Shown: in pieces, positions 6,598 through 16,539 of the stretch
How positions within the stretch are numbered: the stretch's first letter is position 1
How the letters are laid out: every line of letters starts with the position of its first letter
Assembly (NCBI RefSeq): GCF_039912695.1
Contig: NZ_JBDSPJ010000022.1
Coordinates: 346,228-410,227 of the forward strand
DNA: 64,000 nt
Source of the DNA: Pseudolysinimonas_A sp039912695
Lineage (GTDB): Bacteria > Actinomycetota > Actinomycetes > Actinomycetales > Microbacteriaceae
Direction of reading: 5' to 3'
Position numbers and translations under genes: made by a program
The notes under the pieces: model-generated
What the model saw: only the letters and a program-made list of their open reading frames with translations
What the model was told of the DNA's origin: nothing
Database searches by the model: none

Positions 6598-9378
6598 CTA
6601 GGCGAACGCCTCCACCGGTGGACAGGCACAGACGAGATTGCGGTCGCCGTAGGCCTGGTCGATCCTTCGCACCGGCGGCCAGTACTTCGCTCGCACCTGG
6701 CCTGGTGCGGGGTAGACCGCGAGCTCTCGGGGGTACGGGTGTGGCCAGTCGGTCGCCGTTGCTGCTTCGGCGGTGTGCGGGGCGTTCACGAGCGGGTTGT
6801 CGTCGGCGGTCCAGCTGCCGGCGGCGAGGGCGTCGGCTTCGGCTTTGATCGCGATCATCGCGTCGATGAAGCGGTCGATCTCGGCGAGGTCTTCGCTCTC
6901 GGTCGGTTCGACCATCAGGGTGCCCGCGACGGGGAACGACATCGTCGGGGCGTGGAAGCCGTAGTCGATGAGGCGCTTCGCCACGTCATCCACCGTCACT
7001 CCCGTCGCGTCTCGCAGTGGGCGCAGGTCGAGGATGCACTCGTGGGCGACGAGTCCGTGGTCACCCGAGTACAGCACCGGGAAGTGCTCGCGCAGTCGAG
7101 CAGCTACGTAGTTCGCCGACAGAACGGCGGCCGCGGTCGCGGCGGCGAGACCGTCCGGTCCCATCATGCGCACGTACGCCCACGAGATCGGCAGGATGCT
7201 GGGGCTGCCGTAGGGTGCGGCCGAGATCGGGTTCGCTTCACCTCTGGGTAGATAGGGCGCGAGGTGCGACTTCGCGGCGACCGGCCCGACACCGGGACCT
7301 CCCCCGCCGTGCGGGATGCAGAAGGTCTTATGCAGGTTGAGGTGCGAGACATCCCCACCCATGTCGCCGAAGCGGGCGTAGCCGAGCAGCGCGTTGAGGT
7401 TCGCCCCGTCGATGTACACCTGGCCACCGGCCGTGTGCACGGCGTCGGTGATCGCGCGGATCTCGTGCTCGTACACCCCGTGCGTCGACGGGTAGGTGAC
7501 CATCAGAGCGGCGAGGTCGGCAGCATGCTCGTCGATGCGCGCCCGGAGGTCGTCGAGGTCGACGTTGCCCTCCTCATCACAGGCGACGACGACGACCTTC
7601 ATTCCGGCCAGGACGGCCGACGCGGCGTTCGTGCCGTGCGCGCTCGACGGGATCAGGCAAACGGTGCGGTTCAGGTCGCCGTTGGCACGGTGGTAGCCGC
7701 GGATCGCGAGCAGCCCCGCGAGCTCGCCCTGCGAACCCGCGTTGGGCTGAAGGGAGACGGCGTCGTATCCGGTCAGTTCCCCGAGCCAGCCTTCGAGTTG
7801 CGCGATCAAGTCTCGGTAGCCGAGGGTGTCGGCCTCCGGCGCAAACGGGTGGATGTCGGCGAACTCCGGCCAGGTCACGGCGGCCATCTCGGTGGCGGCA
7901 TTCAATTTCATCGTGCACGAGCCGAGTGGGATCATCCCGCGGTCGAGCGCGTAGTCCTTGTCGGCGAGGTGCTTGAGGTAGCGCATCATCGTCGTCTCCG
8001 AGCGGTGCGCCGAGAAGACCGGATGTTCGAGATACCGCGACGTGCGCACAAGTGAGGAGGGCAGTCCCGCACCAACGGGCTTGAAACCCAGCACCGTTTC
8101 AATGCCGAACGCCTTCAGAACGGTCTCGACATCATCCTGTGTCGTCGTCTCATCGAGAGAGACCGCGACGTGCCCCGCATCGACCAGCCGCAGCAGGTAC
8201 CCGGCCTCGGCAGCCCGCGCGACAACCTCAGACGCATCGGGAACAGACACCAGCAACGTGTCGAAGAAGGAGTCGTGGACCACGCGAGAACCCAGAGCGT
8301 CCGCCATCAGGCGGGCCAGCCGGTTCACCTGATGAGCGATCGACTTCAAGCCCGAGGCCCCGTGATACACGGCGTACATCGAGGCCATCACCGCGAGCAG
8401 CACCTGCGCGGTGCAGATGTTGGAGGTCGCCTTCTCACGACGGATGTGCTGCTCCCGCGTCTGCAGCGAGAGCCGGTAGGCGGGGTGGCCGGCGGCATCC
8501 ACCGAGACGCCGACGAGGCGACCCGGCAGTTGGCGCTCGAGTCCGGCGCGTACGGCGAGGTAGCCGGCGTGCGGTCCGCCGAAGCCCATCGGCACGCCGA
8601 AACGCTGCGAGGTGCCGACGGCGACGTCTGCTCCGAGTTCTCCGGGGGACGTGAGGAGCGTCATCGCGAGCAGGTCGGCGGCCACGACGGCGAGTCCCCC
8701 GCTGGCGTGCACGGCGTCGATGACGGCGCGGGGGTCCCAGACCCGTCCGGACGCCCCGGGGTACTGGATGAAGGCGCCGAACGCTTCGGGCAGGTCTCCC
8801 GCGAAGTCGGTCGTCACGAGCGAAATGCCGAGCGGTTCGGCCCGGTGCGCCAGCAGGCGCAGCGTCTGAGGAAGGGCGTCTTCGTCGACCAGGAACGTCG
8901 TCGATGTCGACCCGGACGCGCGCCGCGCGAGCAGCATCCCTTCGACGACTGCGGTCGACTCGTCGAGCATCGACGCGTTCGCCGTCGCCAACCCGGTCAG
9001 GTCGGCGACCATCGTTTGGAAGTTGATCAGGGCCTCAAGACGACCCTGAGAAATCTCGGGCTGGTACGGCGTGTAGGCGGTGTACCAGGAGGGATTTTCG
9101 AGCACGTTGCGCTGGATCACGGCGGGCGTGATGGTGCCGTAGTACCCAATGCCGATCATGCAGTGGCGCACGCGGTTACGGCCGGCGAGCACGCGGAGTT
9201 CGGCGAGCGCCTCCCGTTCGGAGCGCGCCGGTGGCAAAACGGTCGCCGCCTCGATGCGGATGCCGGACGGCACCGCGGCATCCATCAGCTCATCGACGGT
9301 GGAATACCCCACCGCCTGCAGCATGATCGCCTGAGTGGCGGCGTCGGTTCCGATGTGACGGTCGGCGAAGGTGGTCAT
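6598..9378 (-). CDS. gcvP: Glycine dehydrogenase (aminomethyl-transferring), P protein
   Basis: 926 residues, full-length single-chain P protein. It decarboxylates glycine with pyridoxal phosphate and passes the aminomethyl group to the lipoyl arm of GcvH. The N-terminal domain begins FADRHIGTD, the classic start of the family. The PLP lysine is Lys684 in HLNLHKTF, followed by the glycine-rich IPHGGGGPGVGP loop. Its ATG overlaps the gcvH stop (ATGA at 9375-9378). It is the last gene of gcvT-gcvH-gcvP, all behind the glycine riboswitch. A gcvL/lpdA gene is not in the window and is presumably supplied elsewhere. Confidence 0.98.
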   Translation of the reverse strand: MTTFADRHIGTDAATQAIMLQAVGYSTVDELMDAAVPSGIRIEAATVLPPARSEREALAELRVLAGRNRVRHCMIGIGYYGTITPAVIQRNVLENPSWYTAYTPYQPEISQGRLEALINFQTMVADLTGLATANASMLDESTAVVEGMLLARRASGSTSTTFLVDEDALPQTLRLLAHRAEPLGISLVTTDFAGDLPEAFGAFIQYPGASGRVWDPRAVIDAVHASGGLAVVAADLLAMTLLTSPGELGADVAVGTSQRFGVPMGFGGPHAGYLAVRAGLERQLPGRLVGVSVDAAGHPAYRLSLQTREQHIRREKATSNICTAQVLLAVMASMYAVYHGASGLKSIAHQVNRLARLMADALGSRVVHDSFFDTLLVSVPDASEVVARAAEAGYLLRLVDAGHVAVSLDETTTQDDVETVLKAFGIETVLGFKPVGAGLPSSLVRTSRYLEHPVFSAHRSETTMMRYLKHLADKDYALDRGMIPLGSCTMKLNAATEMAAVTWPEFADIHPFAPEADTLGYRDLIAQLEGWLGELTGYDAVSLQPNAGSQGELAGLLAIRGYHRANGDLNRTVCLIPSSAHGTNAASAVLAGMKVVVVACDEEGNVDLDDLRARIDEHAADLAALMVTYPSTHGVYEHEIRAITDAVHTAGGQVYIDGANLNALLGYARFGDMGGDVSHLNLHKTFCIPHGGGGPGVGPVAAKSHLAPYLPRGEANPISAAPYGSPSILPISWAYVRMMGPDGLAAATAAAVLSANYVAARLREHFPVLYSGDHGLVAHECILDLRPLRDATGVTVDDVAKRLIDYGFHAPTMSFPVAGTLMVEPTESEDLAEIDRFIDAMIAIKAEADALAAGSWTADDNPLVNAPHTAEAATATDWPHPYPRELAVYPAPGQVRAKYWPPVRRIDQAYGDRNLVCACPPVEAFA

Positions 9379-9748
9379 CCCTGGGTCAGCTCCTCGTACT
9401 CGGCGGCCGTCAGCAACTCGGGGAGTTCGGTGAAACGCACCTTGATCAGCCAGGCAGCGCCGGTCGGGTCGGCATTGACGAGCGCGGGCTCGGCGATCAC
9501 CGCTTCGTTGCGTTCGAGCACCTCGCCGTCGACCGGCGCAAACAGTTCGCCGACTGATTTCGTCGACTCGATCTCGCCGACGACTCGCCCGGCCGCCACG
9601 GACTTGCCCGCCTCGGGCAGGTCGACGTAGACGACGTCACCGAGCTTGTCGGCCGCGTACGCGGTGATGCCGATGGTGGCGACGTCGCCGTCGACGGACA
9701 CCCATTCGTGGTCTTTCGTGTAGCGCAGCTCGCTCATGCTGTTGTTAT

Positions 9749-9752
<4 letters not shown>
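9375..9752 (-). CDS. gcvH: Glycine cleavage system H protein
   Basis: 125 residues from the GTG at 9750-9752, which overlaps the gcvT stop (GTGA) and has GAGAAAGG about 7 nt upstream. An internal ATG at 9735-9737 (MSELRY) is an alternative start without a better ribosome site. The lipoylated lysine is Lys65 in GEIESTKSV. H protein shuttles the aminomethyl intermediate from GcvP to GcvT. It is translationally coupled on both sides, consistent with stoichiometric synthesis of the complex. Confidence 0.97.
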
Positions 9753-10870
<1,118 letters not shown>

Positions 10871-10890
10871 CGAATGAGTGGTGAGAACTC

Positions 10891-11080
10891 CCCCTCTGTC
10901 ATGGTGCCTGAGAGTTTCGCGCCCCTGTTCAGCGGGGCGCTTTCACCGACGGCGGCTCGCCTAGGTTCGACGGGCTCTTTCCAGAGTGGCCTGCGCGATG
11001 CGGTACGTGTACCTGAGAGATTGGCGGGGAGGCTTGCTCCTTCGGTGTTCATCCGGGCGAACCGGTGAACTCTCCCGCAT
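10891..11080 (-). promoter_or_regulatory. Tandem glycine riboswitch
   Basis: Read on the minus strand, aptamer I (about 11080-11003) opens with GCGGGAGAG, contains GAAGGAGCAAGCC and closes with AATCTCTCAGGTAC. Aptamer II (about 10988-10893) opens with CTCTGGAAAGAGC, contains CGTCGGTGAAAGC and closes with AAACTCTCAGGCACC, then ACAGAG pairing back to CTCTG. These are the conserved pieces of the double glycine-binding riboswitch that turns on glycine cleavage genes. It fills most of the 314-bp gap between gcvT and the divergent monooxygenase gene. The linker between aptamers is short, about 15 nt. Confidence 0.95.
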
Positions 11081-11184
11081 TGCGTGCGGCCCGATGTTCG
11101 ATTGTGCGGCCAGCCTAGCGCCCGCTGCCTCGCCCACAACGGGGAACAGTCGCGGGACCCGCGTGCACCCACGATGATGGACAG

Positions 11185-12342
11185 GTGAGCACGACAACGT
11201 CGAACGTGCCGGATCGCGCGGATGCCGTCGTCATCGGTGCGGGACCGGGTGGCCTGGCCGCAGCAGCCGAACTTCAGCGGGCGGGGCTCCACGTCGTCGT
11301 CCTGGAGAAGGCCGACCAGCCCGGCTCGAGTTGGACGAAGCACTACGACCGGCTGCACCTGCACACCTCCCGCGGCCTGTCTGGCCTGCCGGGCTTCGGC
11401 ATCCCGCGCCGCTACGGGCGCTGGGTCGCCCGTGACGACGTGGTGCGCTACCTCGGTGAGTACGCGAGCCTGCAGGGGCTCGACATCCATCTCGGTGTCA
11501 GTGCCGATCAGGTTCACGAACGCGTCGAAGGCTGGACCGTGAACTGGTCAAAAGGGTCGACGCAGGGCACGATCGCCACGAGTGTCGTCGTCGTGGCGAC
11601 CGGGTACAACCACACGGCGAAGATTCCCGACTGGCCGGGTCTGAAGACGTTCACCGGCAAGATCGTGCACTCCAGCGAGTACCGCAACCCCGCCACGCTC
11701 GCCGCGAAGGATGTGCTCGTCGTGGGCCCGGGCAACAGTGGTGCCGAGATCGCGGCCGACCTCGCCGAGAGTGGCGCGAAGGTGCGGCTCGCCGTGCGCA
11801 CGCCACCGAACATCTTTCCGCGGGCGGTGGCGGGCATCCCGAGTCAGGCTCTCGTCATCGCGATGGACTGGCTGCCCGTCAAGATGCAGGATGCCATCGC
11901 CGCGCTCATGCAGCGCGTGACCGTCGGCAATCTGACCAAGTACGGCATCCCGAAACCCCCGCGCGGGCTGGTCACCCAGATGCGTCGCGACGACGTCACC
12001 CCAACACTCGATGTCGGGATGCTGCCCGCCCTCCGCGCGGGGAAGGTCACCGCAGTCGCGGAGGTCACCGGATTCGACAAGGATGCCGTGCTACTCGGCG
12101 ACGGCACCCGGATCACTCCCGACGCGGTCGTCGTTGCGACCGGTTTTCAGCGCGGACTCGAGCCGCTGGTCGGGCATCTCGGCGTCCTCGGCGCGAAGGG
12201 TCGACCCACTGTGAACGCTGCCGCGCAGTTGCCCGAGCATCCGGGGCTGTATTTCATCGGCTACTCGAATCCGCTGACCGGCAACCTGCGGCAACTCGGG
12301 ATCGACGCCACGCGAATCGCGCGGGCTGCCGCGAAGTCCTGA
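11185..12342 (+). CDS. Flavin-containing monooxygenase-like NAD(P)/FAD oxidoreductase
   Basis: 385 residues from a GTG. Two Rossmann fingerprints are visible: GAGPGG at 18-23 for FAD and GPGNSGAE around 181-188 for NADPH. Between them lies DRLHLHTSRGLSGLPG, which resembles the substrate-side segment of YUCCA/CzcO-type flavin monooxygenases. The C-terminal ATG motif (VVVATGFQRGLE) is also typical. GATGAT at 11173-11178 is six bases before the GTG, so a leaderless mRNA is possible. It is divergent from the gcv operon with no evident functional link. The substrate is not predictable. Confidence 0.85.
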   Translation: MSTTTSNVPDRADAVVIGAGPGGLAAAAELQRAGLHVVVLEKADQPGSSWTKHYDRLHLHTSRGLSGLPGFGIPRRYGRWVARDDVVRYLGEYASLQGLDIHLGVSADQVHERVEGWTVNWSKGSTQGTIATSVVVVATGYNHTAKIPDWPGLKTFTGKIVHSSEYRNPATLAAKDVLVVGPGNSGAEIAADLAESGAKVRLAVRTPPNIFPRAVAGIPSQALVIAMDWLPVKMQDAIAALMQRVTVGNLTKYGIPKPPRGLVTQMRRDDVTPTLDVGMLPALRAGKVTAVAEVTGFDKDAVLLGDGTRITPDAVVVATGFQRGLEPLVGHLGVLGAKGRPTVNAAAQLPEHPGLYFIGYSNPLTGNLRQLGIDATRIARAAAKS

Positions 12343-12429
12343 CACCGTCCCGAACGGAAAGCGGGTCGTCAGCGCGACTCTGCGCGCCGCTATGATCATG
12401 CTCAGTTAGCACCCAGGAGGGCACAGAAC

Positions 12430-13395
12430 ATGGCAGAACCGACGAGCCGTAGCGGCAAAAAGGTCGTTCAGGCGGATTCCGCACCGGCGACCGAAAAGCA
12501 GACAGCTTCGGCCGCCAGCGTCAGGGCTGAGGCCAACAAGCGTGTCAGCGAAGGCACCGGCTGGAAGGCCACGCCGGAGGCGAAGGCTTCGGCCGGCACC
12601 AAGCGCGTGATCGCCTGGATCCTGTGGATCGTCGCGATCGCCCTTGAGGCTGTCGGCATCTGGTACATGCTGTTCATCCTGCGCGGCACCAACGTCGACG
12701 GTGACCCGAACGTTCAGCCCAGCTGGTTCTTCTGGGCGCTGATCGGACTGCTGGTCGTCATTGGCATCCTGACGATCATCGGTTCGCAGCTGTGGAAGGC
12801 GGCCAACCAGGCCGACCCGGCCTCACGTCAGGACGGATTCCGCTTCTTCGTTCAGAACCAGCTCGGGGCGATCATCCCGCTCATCGCGTTCATTCCGATC
12901 ATCATCGTGATCCTCCTCAGCAAGAACCTCGACGGCCGCACCAAGGGCGTCGCTGGTGCCGTGGGGGGCGTCCTGCTCATCGTTGCGGTGCTGCTCGGAA
13001 TCTCCTACAACCCCCCGTCGCAGGAGGCCAACACTGAGACTGGCATCGTCAATGAGGGCCAGGTCGACGAGTACACGACCATCGTGCAGGAGCTCACCGG
13101 TGGCGACGACGTCGCCTGGACGCCGCAGGGCCACGTTTACCACCTCTGTGAAGACGTCCCCTCGCTTCAGCAGACTTCGCAAGACGCGGCCAACAACGTA
13201 GTCGTTCACGGCACCGTGGCCGACGCCCATGCAGCCGGTAAGGATGGCTTGACCCTTCAGGTCGACCAGGAGCTCGGCCAGTGCGGCCTGAGCGACCCGA
13301 CCAACCTCGCGGACATCGACGCCGAGATCCACCAGCTGCGCGACGAGTACGCGGCGCAGCAGGCGTCGAACCCGGAACCCGCCAAAACCCCGTAA
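12430..13395 (+). CDS. Four-helix membrane protein of unknown function
   Basis: 321 residues from an ATG with AGGAGGGC about 7 nt upstream. The N-terminal 55 residues are polar and Ala/Lys-rich. Then come four hydrophobic helices (about 58-85, 96-120, 143-162, 172-192), and a soluble C-terminal domain of about 125 residues with two cysteines (HLCEDV and GQCGLS), probably outside the cell, where they could form a disulfide. I do not recognise a named family. TATGAT at 12391-12396 is a candidate -10. A strong stem-loop follows the stop, so it is probably monocistronic. Confidence 0.8.
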   Translation: MAEPTSRSGKKVVQADSAPATEKQTASAASVRAEANKRVSEGTGWKATPEAKASAGTKRVIAWILWIVAIALEAVGIWYMLFILRGTNVDGDPNVQPSWFFWALIGLLVVIGILTIIGSQLWKAANQADPASRQDGFRFFVQNQLGAIIPLIAFIPIIIVILLSKNLDGRTKGVAGAVGGVLLIVAVLLGISYNPPSQEANTETGIVNEGQVDEYTTIVQELTGGDDVAWTPQGHVYHLCEDVPSLQQTSQDAANNVVVHGTVADAHAAGKDGLTLQVDQELGQCGLSDPTNLADIDAEIHQLRDEYAAQQASNPEPAKTP

Positions 13396-13408
13396 CCGGC
13401 ATCGCATC

Positions 13409-13446
13409 GATCGACGCCCCCTCCCTCTCGGGTCGGGGCGTCGATC
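13409..13446 (+). terminator. Rho-independent-type stem-loop after the 12430 gene
   Basis: GATCGACGCCCC (13409-13420) pairs exactly with 13435-13446 across a 14-nt loop, 13 nt after the stop codon. The downstream bases (CGTCTTC) are only moderately pyrimidine-rich, as is usual for GC-rich actinobacterial terminators. Confidence 0.7.
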
Positions 13447-13516
13447 CGTCTTCGGGATGACGTTGATCGATCCTGCGACGGTCGCTTTCCTCGACGTGCG
13501 TGCCGAGTCTTGAGTC

Positions 13517-13957
13517 ATGTCACGATTCGACTCCGCCAATGTCGCCGCTACCGCCTTCGCGGGCGGCATCCTCCTGATCGCTCTCACCGGCTGCACCCAG
13601 ATCGCCGACCTCGCACACAAGCAGCACCGGGAAGATTTCGCCACCTACGCCGCCGCAGCTAAAGGCTGGGTCGGGGTCGACATCCCGCCGTGGATCCCGG
13701 CCGACTCGAGGGGTATTCACAACCTGGCGACGACCGACGAGACCGTGTCGGTCGTGCGGGTCACGTCGCCGTCCGAACTGCCGTCGTCGTGCACGCTGGG
13801 TGCTCGGCACGGCATCCCGCAGCTCTCGGCAGACTGGTCGACCGAAGACTGGCCCGACGACGTGTACGCCTGCGGCGACTACGAGGTCATGCCGATGGAT
13901 GGCGGTTGGCTCGGCTGGTTCGGCGCGACCGAGGTGGGACAGACCCCCGGCGGTTAG
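13517..13957 (+). CDS. Small putative lipoprotein
   Basis: 146 residues. A signal peptide with hydrophobic core (TAFAGGILLIALTGC) ends in the lipobox LTGC near residue 26, so the mature protein is probably lipid-anchored on the outer face of the membrane. The mature part is short, Trp- and Asp-rich, with two cysteines (SSCTLG and YACGDY) that could be disulfide-bonded. No family is recognised. Its 3' end overlaps the convergent MarR gene by 4 nt (13954-13957). Confidence 0.75.
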   Translation: MSRFDSANVAATAFAGGILLIALTGCTQIADLAHKQHREDFATYAAAAKGWVGVDIPPWIPADSRGIHNLATTDETVSVVRVTSPSELPSSCTLGARHGIPQLSADWSTEDWPDDVYACGDYEVMPMDGGWLGWFGATEVGQTPGG

Positions 13958-14418
13958 CCGGAACCGGAGTCCGGCTCGAGCAGGGTTGTGAGAGTCCGCC
14001 GCAAGGTGGCCGCATCTGGCTGCCCGAGACGGCGATCAGCCCGTGCGCTCAGTTCGCACGACACGACCGCTGCGGCGCGGCAGAACTCCGCGCCGCGTCG
14101 ATCGAGCGTCACGACCGTCGCACGCTGGTCGGTGGGGTCGGTCTCGACGGTGACATAGCCCGCACGGTGGAGGTCACGCACGAGGATGCTCATCGCCTGT
14201 CGGCTGACGTTGGCGCGCCGCGCGAGATCGCTGATGCGAGTACCTTCCGGGTCGAGCCCGACGAAGACTGCGGAATGGGCGAGGTGTACCTCCGGATAGC
14301 CCTTCGACGCGAGGGCCCCGAACAGCTCCCCCATCAGTCGGGCCGACGCCTGAGACACCAGGAGTCCCAGATCGTTGCGCGCAGCATCGGCGAACTCGAC
14401 CAGCGCATCCCCATACAT
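13954..14418 (-). CDS. MarR family transcriptional regulator
   Basis: 154 residues from the ATG at 14416-14418, preceded by AGAGGG at about 7-nt spacing; the longer open frame upstream would run through the promoter repeats. The winged helix is clear: GTRISDLARRANVSRQAMSI, then the wing DPTDQRATVVTLDRRG with the conserved D-x-R. It is divergent from a redoxin gene and the gap carries two copies of a TTGACA-type element, so it probably represses itself and the redoxin. No conserved N-terminal redox cysteine of the OhrR type is present, so the ligand is unknown. Confidence 0.88.
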   Translation of the reverse strand: MYGDALVEFADAARNDLGLLVSQASARLMGELFGALASKGYPEVHLAHSAVFVGLDPEGTRISDLARRANVSRQAMSILVRDLHRAGYVTVETDPTDQRATVVTLDRRGAEFCRAAAVVSCELSARADRRLGQPDAATLRRTLTTLLEPDSGSG

Positions 14419-14429
14419 AGGCAACCCTC

Positions 14430-14466
14430 TTGACAAATTAGGTAATGCGGTTGACAATTTGGGCAA
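14430..14466. promoter_or_regulatory. Direct-repeat operator/promoter between MarR and redoxin genes
   Basis: TTGACAAATTAGGTAA (14430-14445) and TTGACAATTTGGGCAA (14451-14466) match at 13 of 16 positions. They are spaced by 21 bp, two helical turns, so bound dimers would face the same side. Each copy is an imperfect TTG...CAA palindrome, the shape bound by many MarR dimers. On the plus strand TTGACA at 14430-14435 and GACAAT at 14453-14458 are 17 bp apart and can serve as the redoxin promoter, which the operator would cover. Confidence 0.6.
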
Positions 14467-14507
14467 CCCGGTTTCCTACCGGACTTCATCGTAAGAGTGA
14501 GGCCCCC

Positions 14508-14957
14508 ATGTCCACCACCACCGCCGTTCCCGCCATCGGAACCGAACTTCCCGACATCCCTCTGACCGCCGCGGATGGCACGGCGTCGACACTGCATCGC
14601 CAGACCGTCGGGCGGACTGTCATCTTCTTCATGCGGGCGAGCAACTGCCCGATCTGCCGCGCGCACGTTCGCGCCCTCGAGCGGATGCGCGACGCGGGGA
14701 CGCTCGGCGACGCGACCGTCGTCATCGTGGTGCCCGGTGGCCGTTCCCAGGCCCCGACCGTGGCACGCCTCACCACACTCAAGGTCTGGGCATCCGGCGA
14801 TCACCACGCCGATCTCGGGCTCGGCCGTTTCCTGATGCTCCAGCACAGTGGCACCTTCGTCGTGGACGCCGATGGGTCGATTCTCTCGGCCGTTACGAGT
14901 GCCCTGCCGACCGCCAGCTTCTCGAAGTCCGCGGTGATTGAAGCGCTGGGTCGCTAG
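14508..14957 (+). CDS. Redoxin (thioredoxin-fold, CxxC) protein
   Basis: 149 residues from the ATG at 14508-14510 with GAGTGAGG upstream. The fold follows the peroxiredoxin/AhpC-TSA layout: PDIPLTAADGTAS, then the active site ASNCPICRAHV with a C-x-x-C pair near residue 45-48, and the C-terminal strand GTFVVDADGSIL. A CxxC rather than the single peroxidatic Cys of classic AhpC suggests a thiol-disulfide reductase or an atypical peroxiredoxin. Divergent from MarR with shared operators, so it is probably induced by the signal that MarR senses. Confidence 0.82.
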   Translation: MSTTTAVPAIGTELPDIPLTAADGTASTLHRQTVGRTVIFFMRASNCPICRAHVRALERMRDAGTLGDATVVIVVPGGRSQAPTVARLTTLKVWASGDHHADLGLGRFLMLQHSGTFVVDADGSILSAVTSALPTASFSKSAVIEALGR

Positions 14958-15045
14958 CCGAACTTCGCATCGACCGGCGTCACGCTCCCGTTGGCCAAGA
15001 CTCTTGACCGGGGTTGAGGCTGCCGAAGCGCACTAGCGGTTGCGT

Positions 15046-15327
15046 CTATCCCTCGCGCTGCGTGAGATGGACACTCACCGTGTCACCGGCGTGCTTGCCG
15101 ATGGCATCCTGCACCGATTTCTTGATCGCCAACATGTGTCCGCCCTTGTGCGGCAACATCGACGTGGAGATGGTTTCACCATCGACCGTCGCGACAACCT
15201 TGATCGCCTTGCCCGTGCCGAGCACCGCATGTGAGTCGGTCATGATTGCGCACGTCCACTTGTTAGGCCCCATATCGCCCTGCAACACGGACGTGAACGA
15301 ATGGTCGAGGGGCTGGGCGGTCGTCAT
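15046..15327 (-). CDS. DUF1905 domain protein
   Basis: 93 residues, the length of a single DUF1905 domain. It is a small beta-barrel, recognised by the order: HSFTSVLQG, then AIMTDSHAVLGTGKAIKV, then GHMLAIKKSVQDAIGKHAGD. The last segment (KK-x-x-x-x-x-I-x-K-x-x-G-D) is the most diagnostic. The function is unknown. The gene stands alone between the convergent redoxin gene and ychF. The 112-bp gap on its 5' side contains only an A/T-rich patch (GCTTTTTTAAGC near 15412-15423), a weak candidate terminator for ychF. Confidence 0.8.
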   Translation of the reverse strand: MTTAQPLDHSFTSVLQGDMGPNKWTCAIMTDSHAVLGTGKAIKVVATVDGETISTSMLPHKGGHMLAIKKSVQDAIGKHAGDTVSVHLTQREG

Positions 15328-15439
15328 GCGCTCAAGCTAGTGGCCAACTTAGCCGCTGTCTATGTGTGTGCCGCGGGCGCATCAGAGCTCCCCACCTTGT
15401 GGTCGGCCGTCAGCTTTTTTAAGCACTCAGCCCTTGCTC

Positions 15440-16516
15440 CTAGACGTTGAAGCGGAACTCGACCACGTCGCCATCCTGCATGACGTAGTCCTTCCCTTCG
15501 ATGCGCGCCTTACCCTTCGCACGCGCTTCGGCGATCGAGCCGGTCGCGACGAGGTCGTCGAAGCCGATGATCTCGGCCTTGATGAAGCCGCGCTCGAAGT
15601 CGGTGTGGATGACGCCCGCGGCTTGCGGGGCCTTGTCGCCCTTGTGGATGGTCCAGGCACGCGACTCTTTCGGACCGGCAGTGAGGTAGGTCTGCAGGCC
15701 GAGGGTGTCGAAGCCGATGCGGGCGAGCTGGTCGAGTCCGCTCTCGGTCTGGCCGGTGCTCGCGAGCAACTCAGCGGCGTCGGAGTCGTCGAGGTCGATC
15801 AACTCCGACTCGAGTTTCGCGTCCAGGAAGACGGCCTTAGCCGGAGCGACGAGTGCGGCGAGCGCATCCTTCTTCGCGGCATCGCCGAGCACTGCCTCGT
15901 CCACGTTGAACACGTAGATGATCGGCTTCGCGGTCATCAGACCCAACTCGCGCAGCAGCGGCAGGTCGACGCCCTTCGCGCGTGACAGCGGTATGCCGTC
16001 GTTGAGCGCCTTCTGGGCGGCGAGCGCGGCATCCAGAACTGCGGGTTCCGTCTTCTTCCCACGCACCTCCTTCTCGATGCGCACGATCGCCTTCTCGAGG
16101 GTCTGCAGATCGGCGAGCGCGAGTTCGGTGGTGATGGTCTCGAGGTCGGATGCCGCATCCACCGCGCCGGCGACGTGGACGACATCCGGGTCATCGAATC
16201 CGCGCACTACCTGGGCGATCGCGTCGGCCTCGCGGATGGTGGCGAGGAACTGGTTGCCGAGCCCCTCCCCCTCTGAAGCGCCCTTCACGATGCCCGCGAT
16301 GTCAACGAACGACACGGTCGCCGGCAGGATGCGTTCGCTGCCGAAGATCCCGGCCAGCACCTTCAACCGCGGGTCGGGGAGGTTCACGATTCCGACGTTC
16401 GGCTCGATCGTCGCGAACGGGTAGTTCGCCGCGAGCACGTTGTTCTTCGTGAGTGCGTTGAAGAGGGTGCTCTTGCCGACGTTGGGCAAGCCGACGATTC
16501 CGATGGTGAGTGCCAC
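15440..16516 (-). CDS. ychF: Redox-regulated ATPase YchF (Obg-like)
   Basis: 358 residues, the usual size for this universally conserved ribosome-associated P-loop NTPase. Walker A is GLPNVGKST at 9-17, followed by the switch region TIEPNVGIV, G3-like DIAGIVKGA, and the N-E/N-V-D base-specificity region (YVFNVDEAVL) characteristic of an ATP-preferring OLA1/YchF. The C-terminal TGS domain ends MQDGDVVEFRFNV. The start is a GTG, with TAGGCT at 16530-16525 upstream and no ribosome binding site, so the mRNA is probably leaderless or nearly so. Confidence 0.97.
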   Translation of the reverse strand: MALTIGIVGLPNVGKSTLFNALTKNNVLAANYPFATIEPNVGIVNLPDPRLKVLAGIFGSERILPATVSFVDIAGIVKGASEGEGLGNQFLATIREADAIAQVVRGFDDPDVVHVAGAVDAASDLETITTELALADLQTLEKAIVRIEKEVRGKKTEPAVLDAALAAQKALNDGIPLSRAKGVDLPLLRELGLMTAKPIIYVFNVDEAVLGDAAKKDALAALVAPAKAVFLDAKLESELIDLDDSDAAELLASTGQTESGLDQLARIGFDTLGLQTYLTAGPKESRAWTIHKGDKAPQAAGVIHTDFERGFIKAEIIGFDDLVATGSIAEARAKGKARIEGKDYVMQDGDVVEFRFNV

Positions 16517-16539
16517 GGTGGACGAGCCTATCCGGCCCC

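Noticed and set aside
8170..9630. 486-codon plus-strand open frame opposite gcvP/gcvH
   Set aside because: Composition is that of an antisense shadow and the opposite strand holds two highly conserved glycine-cleavage genes.
15405..15425. Possible ychF terminator GCTTTTTTAAGC
   Set aside because: The stem is only four base pairs with an A/T core and is too weak to call as a terminator.
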